Source of the DNA: Lachnospiraceae bacterium UBA7093
GTDB taxonomy: Bacteria; Bacillota; Clostridia; Lachnospirales; Lachnospiraceae
Assembly: GCA_002492465.1 (NCBI GenBank)
Contig: DKYT01000049.1
Coordinates: 1 to 64,000 of the forward strand
Direction of reading: 5' to 3'
DNA: 64,000 nucleotides
Shown here: one piece after another, positions 33,032-40,677 of the stretch
How the letters are laid out: each line of letters begins with the position of its first letter
Numbering within the stretch: the stretch's first letter is position 1
Translations under genes and position numbers: made by a program
The notes under the pieces: model-generated
Database searches by the model: none
The model's input: the letters and a program-made list of their open reading frames with translations, nothing else
Told to the model about the DNA's origin: nothing

Positions 33032-35566
33032 TCAGATCTTGCTGCAAGCAAACTGATAGATTTTCTCTCCACATGTCCCATCATTGTTTGCGGCAATTTC
33101 CTGATAAACGCGAATTTGCTCTTCCCGGTCAAAAGCCTTTCCCACTAGGTGCTGCCCCAAAAAATTGGGCAGCGAATGAAATGCGTCTTCTCTGCAGCAA
33201 TACAAAAGCCACTCCGATTCCCTGTCAAACCCTGCGGTGTGTATTTCCAGTTCTCTTTTGTCAAACCCAATTGAAATTTCTCTATACTCTTGCGTCCGGG
33301 GGTTAATCGCATGCATCTTCTTATCCCATTCGGAAAAATACCGATATGCCTGCATCCCCAAAATATCCGTTTTGCCTAAAAACCTGCCTGCTGTTCCCGA
33401 CAGAAAATATTCATTCTTTTCTTCCTGTAATACTTCAAATGAAGGCTTCCATTCCCTGAAAACACCTGTTTCTTGATTCAACATCAAAAACATATTACCC
33501 AGACAGGTAGAAAACAAAACCTCGCTTCCACAGGGCACTGCCGCATTAAATGGCATTTTGTCACATACTGTTCCGCTTATTCTGTCATAACAGCCAAATT
33601 GATCAGGAACATTCTCAAATTCTTTCACTTCTCCTGTATTGGGATTCCATTTGGTAATGGTTGTTCCGCAATAAGGAAGAAGCCATATATCATTACCTAT
33701 AACCGCCATTACAAAACATCCACATTGGTTCTCTGCTCCGGTCGTCAGGTATTGTACCTGCATATTCTTGCTGTCAATTGCCACCAACTGATTGCTGTCA
33801 GGAGAAGCTATCATCAAATATTGACCATACACATTTCTGCCGCCCACTCGCCACTGCCCATCCACGTTCCTGGAAAACACTTCGTTTACGCCGGTAATGT
33901 AGGATACTTCATCATTACAAGTATCCAACCGGACAATCGCCGGATACTGATTGGGAATCAAAAAAAGATACTTTCCCACCTTCCATGCATCACAAAATGC
34001 GCCCGGGCGTTCCAAGCGGCGTTCCAACTCTATTCTCTTTTGAATCTTCCTATCCTGCACCACTAATATTTCCTGTGCATTCGCCGGACACACATATACC
34101 TTATGATCGATCTCCAACGCCCGCAAATAATAGTTGCCTGCCGCATACTCGCAAAGATCGCAGTAATATTCATATTGATAATCATGATTGGGCGCGTGAT
34201 ACAGCTTATTTCCCTGGGTAATCATCCACTCATCCTGCCCATTTATGCAAAATCCCCTTATGATCTCCCCGCGCCAGTCCTCTTCCTCCGGTTCATGGTG
34301 GATATAATTATTCAAAATAAACAGCGGCTTCCCTGCAACCCCAAATAGCGATGTGACGCTTGTGGCGGCGTCTCCGATATACCCGTCGCACAACGCGATG
34401 GTATTCTCAATATCCGGCGTATCGTCAAAGATCCCCCAATCATCCCGGATAAATTTCTGTTTCAGTTCTTCATAGACCGGAGCATATTCTTTCCTCATGG
34501 AAGCAAAGGTGGACTCCATCAGAGGATGAGGACGCCAAAGCAGGCAAACATCCTCCCGCCCTTTAAAGCATTCAAATACATACCTCATTTTCTTGAGAAA
34601 GCTGTCTGTATTCTCCAGCATACCGTTAATACTGGTATTATAAAAATAGACCCTTCTCCCCTCCATTTTTTTCTTCCAGCTCTCCGGCGGTGCCGGCGGA
34701 TTCTGGCATTTCCTGATCACGCTGTCAAACTTCGGGGAACCAAAAGGCAGAAACTTCTCCTCTGGTATCATGGGATCAAAAAACTTTTTATATTTTTCCG
34801 ACTGAATCACAATATAATCTGCATAAATATATGCCGGACAAAGGGACTGCGCCTCGCTCATGCCTCCTGTGGTAGCATAATAGGGCACATAAACCAGGCA
34901 ATCTGTATATTTCTTTAAATTCTTTGAATAAAAAAAAGGATGTACACTGGTCACAAAATTCCCATCATCATAAGGATTATGAATAAAAATCATATCCGGA
35001 CGATGAGCTCCAAAATCGAATTCATCATATTTCAGAACCGGAACCTCCTTCGGATACCTGTCGCCCTCATAGTGCATCTCCTTTAAGGAACCGTCCTCCC
35101 CTTTATCATAATAGGGAATCGGTATTACATAAGCGTCGCAGTCCGGATCTTCATTCGCTGCCTGCCAGATGCTCTCTAATGAATCCCACATGGATGCCTT
35201 GTAAGGAAGGAAAACAGCTTCCTTACGTATCCTGATCTCATTCCTTACGCTGCCTTCAATCCCTCCCAGTTCGACCTGCAAAACTTCAAAAACCCGGCTT
35301 GCATCAAGGCTTTTCCCATTACCGATCTCCTCATAGAGCCTATAAACCTGTTCACAATAGCCCTCCAGCAAAGAAATCGTCGGGAACCCTTCACCTTCCG
35401 CATCCTCAATCATCTCTCCCAGCTTGATAGCGCCATCCTGGCACTGCCCCAGTAACTCCATGGCAAGATCATATTCATTTCTCTCAACGGCTTGTCTTAT
35501 TTCATCATGCGCTTCTTTCAAAAGCGCAAGGAAACTTTCCGCCTGGCTTTTCTGTGTTTTTCTCAT
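33032..35566 (-). CDS. CDP-glycerol glycerophosphotransferase-like protein with C-terminal propeller
   Basis: The first gene after the SigD-type promoter. The ATG at 35566 follows GAGGG and overlaps the stop of a 31-codon leader ORF. The product has 844 residues: a helical region to about 115; a TagF-like GT-B domain around 120-450 (FIHNPYD, VYVPYYATTGG, FGSPKFDSVI, LWRPHPLMES, CDGYIGDAATSV); and from about 480 a series of about 45-residue repeats (for example DIWLLPYCGTTITKWNPNTG, VLFSTCLGNMFLMLNQETG) typical of a beta-propeller. TagF enzymes transfer glycerol phosphate or a similar CDP-linked alcohol. The propeller may bind the acceptor. There is no transmembrane helix. Confidence 0.82.
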   Translation of the reverse strand: MRKTQKSQAESFLALLKEAHDEIRQAVERNEYDLAMELLGQCQDGAIKLGEMIEDAEGEGFPTISLLEGYCEQVYRLYEEIGNGKSLDASRVFEVLQVELGGIEGSVRNEIRIRKEAVFLPYKASMWDSLESIWQAANEDPDCDAYVIPIPYYDKGEDGSLKEMHYEGDRYPKEVPVLKYDEFDFGAHRPDMIFIHNPYDDGNFVTSVHPFFYSKNLKKYTDCLVYVPYYATTGGMSEAQSLCPAYIYADYIVIQSEKYKKFFDPMIPEEKFLPFGSPKFDSVIRKCQNPPAPPESWKKKMEGRRVYFYNTSINGMLENTDSFLKKMRYVFECFKGREDVCLLWRPHPLMESTFASMRKEYAPVYEELKQKFIRDDWGIFDDTPDIENTIALCDGYIGDAATSVTSLFGVAGKPLFILNNYIHHEPEEEDWRGEIIRGFCINGQDEWMITQGNKLYHAPNHDYQYEYYCDLCEYAAGNYYLRALEIDHKVYVCPANAQEILVVQDRKIQKRIELERRLERPGAFCDAWKVGKYLFLIPNQYPAIVRLDTCNDEVSYITGVNEVFSRNVDGQWRVGGRNVYGQYLMIASPDSNQLVAIDSKNMQVQYLTTGAENQCGCFVMAVIGNDIWLLPYCGTTITKWNPNTGEVKEFENVPDQFGCYDRISGTVCDKMPFNAAVPCGSEVLFSTCLGNMFLMLNQETGVFREWKPSFEVLQEEKNEYFLSGTAGRFLGKTDILGMQAYRYFSEWDKKMHAINPRTQEYREISIGFDKRELEIHTAGFDRESEWLLYCCREDAFHSLPNFLGQHLVGKAFDREEQIRVYQEIAANNDGTCGEKIYQFACSKI

Positions 35567-35658
35567 AGGGCAGCACCCTCTTGCACAAAAAAACAAGAGT
35601 AAAAATTGATCTTACCCATACATCTCTCATCAATCCTTACCCTTGCATTATCCTCCAT
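35563..35658 (-). CDS. Possible 31-residue leader ORF coupled to the operon's first gene
   Basis: Between the SigD-type promoter and the TagF-like gene an ATG at 35658 opens a 31-codon frame ending MGKINFYSCFFVQEGAAL, whose TGA overlaps the next ATG as ATGA. The 5' signal is weak (GGAAGG lies 14 nt upstream). An inverted repeat CTCTTG / CAAGAG within its last codons lies next to the ribosome site of the gene it overlaps. It may be a translated leader that controls entry to the operon, or chance. No homologue is recognised. Confidence 0.3.
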   Translation of the reverse strand: MEDNARVRIDERCMGKINFYSCFFVQEGAAL

Positions 35659-35735
35659 GATAGTTACCCGACCTTCCCTGTCATATTTATGCTTTTTACT
35701 TGAACTTAAATGCCTAAACAATGTTCTCGATATAT

Positions 35736-35762
35736 TTATCGGCATAAATACATTATTCTTTA
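35736..35762 (-). promoter_or_regulatory. SigD/FliA (sigma-28) promoter of the glycan operon
   Basis: On the minus strand TAAA (35759-35762) is followed by exactly 15 nt and GCCGATAA (35736-35743). This is the textbook sigma-28 flagellar promoter (TAAA-N15-GCCGATAA or -AT). Transcription would begin near 35728, about 160 nt before the TagF-like gene. The -35 element overlaps the last codons of the aldolase gene. No sigma-A promoter of similar quality was seen here, so the operon is probably expressed with the late flagellar genes. Confidence 0.8.
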
Positions 35763-36448
35763 GGCATCTCATAACAGGAAATCATTGCCGGATGTCTCCC
35801 CTGCATCCCGGACCTCCTCCTGATCTCATAAATGTCCTCCACCTGCTCCCTGGTCAGTTCCTTCGCCCCGCCCAGCATCTTCGTTTGATAGAGAATTCTT
35901 GCGTAAAATTCCACCGACTCCATTTTATAATATGCATTCATCAAAGAGTCGCCGTAGGTAAGCGCCCCATGGTTGGCAAGCAGCATAGCGTCATAATCCT
36001 GCAGATATTCCGCCACCGCATCAGGAACCTCCTGGGTAGAAGGGGTTCCGTATTTTGCCACAGGCACTTTTCCCAACGTGAGAACCGCCTCTGACAATAT
36101 GGGTTGTTCCAGTTCGAGCCCTGCTGCCGCAAAAGTAGTGGCATAAGGCGGATGGGCGTGGACTACCGCCCCCACATCCGGACGCTCCTGATAAACCCGC
36201 AAATGCATTTTCATTTCCGAGGAAGGTCTAAAGCCTCCGTTTTCCTCCAGCAGCTGCCCCCGGGCATCGATCCGGCAGATACATTCAGGCTTCATAAATC
36301 CCTTGCTGATGCCTGTGGGCGTACATAGAAATTCGTTTTCATTTATTTTCACGGAAAAATTGCCGTCGTTTGCCGCCACCATGCCTCTTTCATAGACACG
36401 TCTTCCGATTTCGCACATTTCCTGTTTTATCATATCCTCGTTCTGCAT
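35753..36448 (-). CDS. Class II aldolase (L-fuculose-phosphate aldolase-like)
   Basis: A 231-residue class II aldolase/adducin-type protein. AANDGNFSVKI, TPTGISKG and SSEMKMHLRVY build the phosphate site; VVHAHPPYAT carries two zinc-binding His; SEAVLTLG holds the catalytic-site Glu; LLANHGALTYG the third His. It cleaves or condenses a sugar 1-phosphate to dihydroxyacetone phosphate plus an aldehyde. Because it is placed right upstream of the SigD-type promoter and a hairpin precedes it, it may be a separate unit, but a role in supplying the glycan's short-chain phosphates together with PdxA is plausible. Confidence 0.88.
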   Translation of the reverse strand: MQNEDMIKQEMCEIGRRVYERGMVAANDGNFSVKINENEFLCTPTGISKGFMKPECICRIDARGQLLEENGGFRPSSEMKMHLRVYQERPDVGAVVHAHPPYATTFAAAGLELEQPILSEAVLTLGKVPVAKYGTPSTQEVPDAVAEYLQDYDAMLLANHGALTYGDSLMNAYYKMESVEFYARILYQTKMLGGAKELTREQVEDIYEIRRRSGMQGRHPAMISCYEMPKE

Positions 36449-36476
36449 ATTTTCCTCATTTCTTCCCTGTTTGACA

Positions 36477-36508
36477 GAAAAGCATCCGCCATTTAGACCG
36501 ATGCTTTC
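36477..36508 (-). terminator. Possible terminator after the ABC operon
   Basis: Minus-strand GAAAGCATC pairs with GATGCTTTTC across a 14-nt loop. The following T tract is poor (TTTTCTGTC), so termination may be partial. It lies 28 nt past the permease stop and before the aldolase gene. Confidence 0.5.
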
Positions 36509-36535
36509 CTGCTATTTTTCCGCCGGACTGCCTGC

Positions 36536-37384
36536 TTATTCCAACTCTAGCCGCTTCCGGATCAAATATTCACTTAAAAAATATAATCCCAGCCCAACCG
36601 CCAAAGCAATCACCGCCATCACAAAATACATCGGCGTCATAACATAAAAAGGAGAATCCTCTATATAATAGTCAAAGGTCTCAATTCTCATCATCATAAG
36701 GGGTAAAATCAAAAGCGTAGTAACAATCTGCATAATCGTCTGAATGGCAAAATAAGCGCCCACGGAACCCAGTATTCTGTGCCCACGCACCATCTGCCCC
36801 AGTGTAACGGAACCAATCACCGTCATTGTACCGCTGAATGTACCCGTCAGCATCATGACCACTATACTGGCACAAAATCCGTTAATCCCGCGGAGTTCAG
36901 GCGTCCTCCAAAGTTCCGGAAGAGCTTGCATGAGTTCGCTAAAGAAATCTACCATTTCCCTTGCAAAGCTACTGTCTTTTGGCACCAGCGACAAAAAGGT
37001 AACGCCTCCAAAAAGAATCAGGCTGATAATCACAGCAATACCGGAAATCAGCTGCCATCCGCACATGGTAATCACCTTACTAAGCAAAAGCTGATGGCTG
37101 GTAACCGGTAACGTGTGGGTCAAATATCCCTCATCCGTAAACATATTCCTGTAATAACGCACTGCAAAATAAATGGAAACACCCACGCTGACGCCAATCA
37201 ATGCAAAATAAAACATCATAAGCAGCATAACTCCCGAAAGAGGCAGCCCGATCCATTCACTGTCCCATATTGGCAGCGAAAAGGTAAGCCCTGCCATCAC
37301 CGCCATAATCATTAAAATGCCGAACAGGAGCATGGGAACCTTCCAAACCGCTTTCCATTCATGCTTTAACAGCTTTCCTAACAT
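36536..37384 (-). CDS. ABC transporter permease (ABC-2 type)
   Basis: A 282-residue membrane protein beginning MLGKLLKHEWKAVWKV, the cytoplasmic helix typical of ABC-2 permeases, and holding about six hydrophobic segments (around 19-40, 52-76, 108-132, 170-195, 205-228, 243-268). It overlaps the ATPase gene by 7 nt and forms a GntR-ATPase-permease operon like ytrABC of Bacillus, which responds to cell-wall antibiotics. Substrate and direction of transport cannot be read from sequence. A weak hairpin follows its stop. Confidence 0.83.
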   Translation of the reverse strand: MLGKLLKHEWKAVWKVPMLLFGILMIMAVMAGLTFSLPIWDSEWIGLPLSGVMLLMMFYFALIGVSVGVSIYFAVRYYRNMFTDEGYLTHTLPVTSHQLLLSKVITMCGWQLISGIAVIISLILFGGVTFLSLVPKDSSFAREMVDFFSELMQALPELWRTPELRGINGFCASIVVMMLTGTFSGTMTVIGSVTLGQMVRGHRILGSVGAYFAIQTIMQIVTTLLILPLMMMRIETFDYYIEDSPFYVMTPMYFVMAVIALAVGLGLYFLSEYLIRKRLELE

Positions 37385-38079
37385 GCGAACACCTCCCTGA
37401 AATAAGAATCAACCGATTTACCCTTTCGTTCCCTGATATTCTCCACTGTATCCTGAAGAATGACTCTTCCGTTCCGAATAAAGACCACTTCATCCAGAAT
37501 TTTTTCAATATCAGAGATCAGATGGGTAGAAATCAATACCGTGGCATTCTCATTGTAATTTGAAATAATCGTCTTTAATATATAGTCTCTCGCCGCAGGA
37601 TCCACCCCTGCAATGGGCTCATCCAGAATATAGAGCTGCGCTTCCCGGCTCATAACCATAATCAGCTGAACCTTCTCTTTTGTACCCTTTGAAAGGGTTT
37701 TCAGACGGGCGTTTTCATCAATGCCTAAATTGGCAAGCATCTGCCGCGCTCTCTCAGGGCGAAAGTCACTGTAAAAGTCCGAAAAATAGGCAATCAGCTC
37801 CTTCACCTGCATATTTCCCTGAAAGTAGGTTCTCTCAGGAAGGTAAGAAACCCATGCCTTTGTATCCGGACCCGGTTTTTTGCCGTTGATAAAAACCTCT
37901 CCTTCTGTAGCCGTCAGCAAACCGTTGATCAGCTTAATCAGGGTCGTTTTGCCGCTTCCGTTAGGACCTAAAAGTCCTATAATCTTCCCTCTGGGTATGG
38001 CAAGGTTCATGTGGTCCAGCGCCAGTTTCTTCTTCTCATAAACCTTGGTCAGGTTGTTTACAATTACCAGTTCGTTCAT
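37378..38079 (-). CDS. ABC transporter ATP-binding protein
   Basis: The 233-residue protein has Walker A (GLLGPNGSGKTTLIKLI near 34-50), an ABC signature variant (LSKGTKEKVQLIMVMSRE), Walker B (LYILDEPIAGVDPAARD) and the switch His (VLISTHLISDIEK). The signature reads L-S-K-G-T rather than LSGGQ, which is common in the bacitracin/YtrB-like exporters. Its start overlaps the stop of the GntR gene as ATGA. It energises the permease encoded next to it. Confidence 0.9.
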   Translation of the reverse strand: MNELVIVNNLTKVYEKKKLALDHMNLAIPRGKIIGLLGPNGSGKTTLIKLINGLLTATEGEVFINGKKPGPDTKAWVSYLPERTYFQGNMQVKELIAYFSDFYSDFRPERARQMLANLGIDENARLKTLSKGTKEKVQLIMVMSREAQLYILDEPIAGVDPAARDYILKTIISNYNENATVLISTHLISDIEKILDEVVFIRNGRVILQDTVENIRERKGKSVDSYFREVFAC

Positions 38080-38444
38080 ACCGTTCCCCCTTCTGCCTGC
38101 TCAAGCAGCTTGATAATTTCTTCCTTTTGAAATCCCAGCTTCTGCATTTTATCCACAAAATCCTTTATCTGCTCCTGCGCTATTTTATTGCGAGTCTCCC
38201 TGATCATTTCCATATCCTCCGTCACAATTCTTCCGCTTGTTCTCTGTGCCATTACAAGCCCGCTGCGCTCCAGTTCCGCCAACGCTTTCTGCATTGTGTT
38301 AGGATTTACGCCTGCTTCTGTTGCCAGATCCCTCACGCTTGGTATCTTCGCTCCCGGCTTATACAATCCTGTGACAATACGAAGCTGCATTTCTTCCAGA
38401 ATCTGCGCATAAATGGGACGGTCAGAATTTAAGTTCCATGCCAT
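38076..38444 (-). CDS. GntR-family regulator (YtrA-like)
   Basis: A 122-residue regulator with a winged-helix GntR domain: RPIYAQILEEMQLRIVTG, KIPSVRDLATEAGVNPNTMQK (the recognition helix with PNTVxK-type ending) and ALAELERSGLVMAQRTSGR. The C-terminal part is a short helical dimerisation tail, as in the YtrA subfamily, which lacks a ligand domain and controls the ABC genes transcribed with it. A perfect TTATTGTA-N12-TACAATAA palindrome lies over its promoter and is the likely operator. Confidence 0.9.
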   Translation of the reverse strand: MAWNLNSDRPIYAQILEEMQLRIVTGLYKPGAKIPSVRDLATEAGVNPNTMQKALAELERSGLVMAQRTSGRIVTEDMEMIRETRNKIAQEQIKDFVDKMQKLGFQKEEIIKLLEQAEGGTV

Positions 38445-38460
38445 GGATATCCCCCTTTCT

Positions 38461-38510
38461 TTATTGTACTATTTTAATGATACAATAATACAATACAGGG
38501 ATTTTGTCAA
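38461..38510 (-). promoter_or_regulatory. Promoter and operator palindrome of the GntR/ABC operon
   Basis: TTGACA (complement of 38505-38510) and TATTGT (complement of 38482-38487) are 17 nt apart. The perfect inverted repeat TTATTGTA-N12-TACAATAA (38461-38488) covers the -10 box and the start point, the position expected for autorepression by the YtrA-like regulator. Confidence 0.8.
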
Positions 38511-38523
38511 GTCTATTTTTTAT

Positions 38524-38970
38524 TTATCTGCTGTAACCAATAACGCTCAGCAGCGCTCCGATCATAATGCAAAAATCGCCAATATTGAAAATCACCCTGC
38601 TAAGCCCCCAGGGCACATGAAAGCTGACGTAATCTACTACATACTTACGCGCCAAACGGTCATAGGTATTGCTGTAGGCACCTCCCAAAAGCAATGTAAG
38701 CCCCCACTTTAAAAGTCCCTTTCCGCTCATTCCCAAGGTTAAAATAAACAAAACGGTGAGCGCCGCAGCAAACAGAACGGACAACGCCGCCACACACTTT
38801 TGCCTGTTCTCACCGAAATTCAAAAACGCCCCTCTGTTGTGATGCTTTCTAATCAGCAAAAAGCCGCCGCACTTTTTCTCTTCCTGTCCATCTTCCTTCG
38901 TCGTTTCTATATGGTTTTTCAGTTTCCATTCTATACCGAAAATTCCCAAAATAACTGCCAGGTATTTCAT
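38524..38970 (-). CDS. Signal peptidase II-like protein (divergent LspA)
   Basis: The ATG at 38970 follows GGAGGG; a frame open further upstream has no ribosome site. The 148-residue product has the LspA blocks in order: HNRGAFLNFGE, GGAYSNTYDRLARKYVVDYVSF and FNIGDFCIMIG, so the two catalytic Asp residues (VVDYV and NIGD) are kept. Four hydrophobic segments fit the family, but the first is short and is followed by a charged stretch of about 30 residues (around 14-42) that typical LspA lacks. It could trim a particular lipoprotein or have drifted to a new role. Its transcript would start near the subtilase terminator. Confidence 0.72.
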   Translation of the reverse strand: MKYLAVILGIFGIEWKLKNHIETTKEDGQEEKKCGGFLLIRKHHNRGAFLNFGENRQKCVAALSVLFAAALTVLFILTLGMSGKGLLKWGLTLLLGGAYSNTYDRLARKYVVDYVSFHVPWGLSRVIFNIGDFCIMIGALLSVIGYSR

Positions 38971-39033
38971 GTTTCCCTCCATTCCGAAGCATTTTACGCT
39001 GAGTTTGCCGTGAGGCATACTCATAGGAGCTGC

Positions 39034-39056
39034 GAGCAGAATCTCCGATTCTGCTC
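39034..39056. other. Perfect hairpin upstream of the LspA-like gene
   Basis: GAGCAGAATC-TCC-GATTCTGCTC forms a 10-bp perfect stem with a three-base loop, 64 nt ahead of the LspA-like start. No T-run follows on either strand, so it is not a normal terminator. It could be a regulator site or an RNA element in the leader. Confidence 0.4.
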
Positions 39057-39135
39057 TGCGATCAAAGGAATTTGTGACATTTTAATCATTGCTTTATTTC
39101 TTCGTCGTTTTTACCACTCATTTTACAATTGAGAT

Positions 39136-39167
39136 GAAAACAGCTTCTGTCTCCAAAAGCTGTTTTC
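39136..39167 (-). terminator. Terminator of the subtilase gene
   Basis: Six nt past the protease stop, minus-strand GGAAAACAGCTT pairs with AAGCTGTTTTC across a 10-nt loop. The 3' arm supplies TTTT within the stem. Confidence 0.65.
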
Positions 39168-39172
39168 CCTGC

Positions 39173-40579
39173 TCACACCCCTGCCAACACATTGAAGGTT
39201 CCGGCGATATTCAGCCGTCCGTACCCCCATTCCCGGCTTGGATAGGTTTCCCCCAGTGAACGGTCTGCTCCTCTGATCAGATAATTTCTCAGTTCCCTGC
39301 TCTCCACTCTGGGCTGATTGCCTTCCACCACTGCCCATTGCAGAAACAAAGCTGACGCCCCTGCCGCAAACGCCACAGCCATGCTGGAACCTGTTCTTGA
39401 TCCTAAAATTGTATTAATGTCAACGCCGGGGCTGCAGATATCCGGTTTAATCCGTCCTGTTCTGGTATAGCCTCTTCCCGACTCCGCCCAGAAGCTTCCA
39501 TTAGCATCATTATAAGTGGTAGTTGCGATGATCTCACGTCCGTTTGCCGGTTCCGTCAGCGTAATGTAGGGAGACGGTCTCAGAAAATACGTATCACTGT
39601 CCAAAAATTCCGTAAGGGGTAACCAAATATGAAATGTGCTTCCCTCCCGTTCTCCACTGCTTACCACCTGAATCGTCCATATTCCCTGCGTCGGATTGAT
39701 AAACCGAAAAAAAATCAACTCTTCACCAGATATGGGTTCCACCAGAACATGGTCCACCTGAACCTTTGATCTCTCAAACACAAATTCAAATTCCCTGCTC
39801 TGCTGTTCTCTGAAATCCACTCTGGGCGTAACCTCCCCGCCCGGCGTCCGGATGGTTATAGCATGCTTCGTAGGCGGGCATCCCCAAAGTTCCGCAATAA
39901 AGCCTCTGGTATTACCATCTACTCTGATCTCCACATTGTCTGTCATATCCCGGCGTCCGTCAGAAGGCATTCCCATGTAATGATGGGCGCTGTTTCCTTC
40001 ATTACCGCCGCACACCACCACCGCCCTGCTTCGCCTGGTTGCAATCTGATTCAGGAAATCAGCCATAATAGAATGTCCCTCATGATCCCCCAGGTTTGTT
40101 CCCATGGCAAAACAGATTACCAGGGGTCTTGCCAAAGATATCGCATAGCTTTCCAGATATCGAAGCGCCACCAGAATATCACTTTCTGCATAAGCAGGCA
40201 CATCCTCCGGCACCAGGTAAAAATCCCTCAGGTACTGCTTTGCCTGTTTTAACTTGACTACTACAATATCAGCCTCGGGCGCCGCCCCTACAAATCCCAA
40301 TCCATTTCTGAGAATGCTCCCCGCTGCCACACTGGCAAGCGCCGTACCATGTCCGTTTTCATCATAGCTTGGAACAATTTCCCTTGGATTTTCGCTTTGA
40401 AGTGCCAGATTAATAAGCTCTCTCCTGTATTCTGTTCCATACAAAATACCTGCAGGAGGCTGCCCTGTCTGTATGGTTTGATCCCATATACCCAGAATGC
40501 GGGTACTTCCATCCGATTTTCGAAATACTTCCTCCTCATAGCGTATGCCCTCTCCTGTCAAATCATTGCTTAAAAGCAT
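39173..40579 (-). pseudogene. 3' part of an interrupted subtilisin-like (S8) protease gene
   Basis: The true protease sequence begins near 40552 (GEGIRYEEEVFRKSDGSTRI) and runs to the stop at 39173. It holds the catalytic His (DENGHGTALASVAAG), the oxyanion Asn (VVCGGNEGNSA) and the catalytic Ser (GSRTGSSMAVAFAAGASA) but not the catalytic Asp, which lies in the matching 5' part at 45993-46358. The nine codons before 40552 (MLLSNDLTG) belong to the inserted element, and no good ribosome site precedes them. On its own this piece cannot be an active protease. Joined at the shared GAGGG the two parts give one frame of about 572 codons, the normal size for the Lachnospiraceae S8 group that resembles CspB. 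Confidence 0.85.
40542..40560. other. Left attachment site of the inserted element
   Basis: The plus strand CCCTCTCCTGT at 40548-40558 matches CCCTCCCCCGT at the other end of the element (two differences in eleven). The protease homology begins exactly here. Confidence 0.65.
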
Positions 40580-40677
40580 TACAGGCCATTTTCCAGTTGT
40601 GTAATGGGATTCTCACCGGCAGCTGTTAAATCGTTGTTACAAAATCATATTCTGTATGTTAAATGATTGCGCCATGC

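Noticed and set aside
35563..35772. A 69-codon version of the leader ORF starting at 35772
   Set aside because: Its start overlaps the aldolase gene's end and lies upstream of the SigD start point, so it could not be translated from that transcript.
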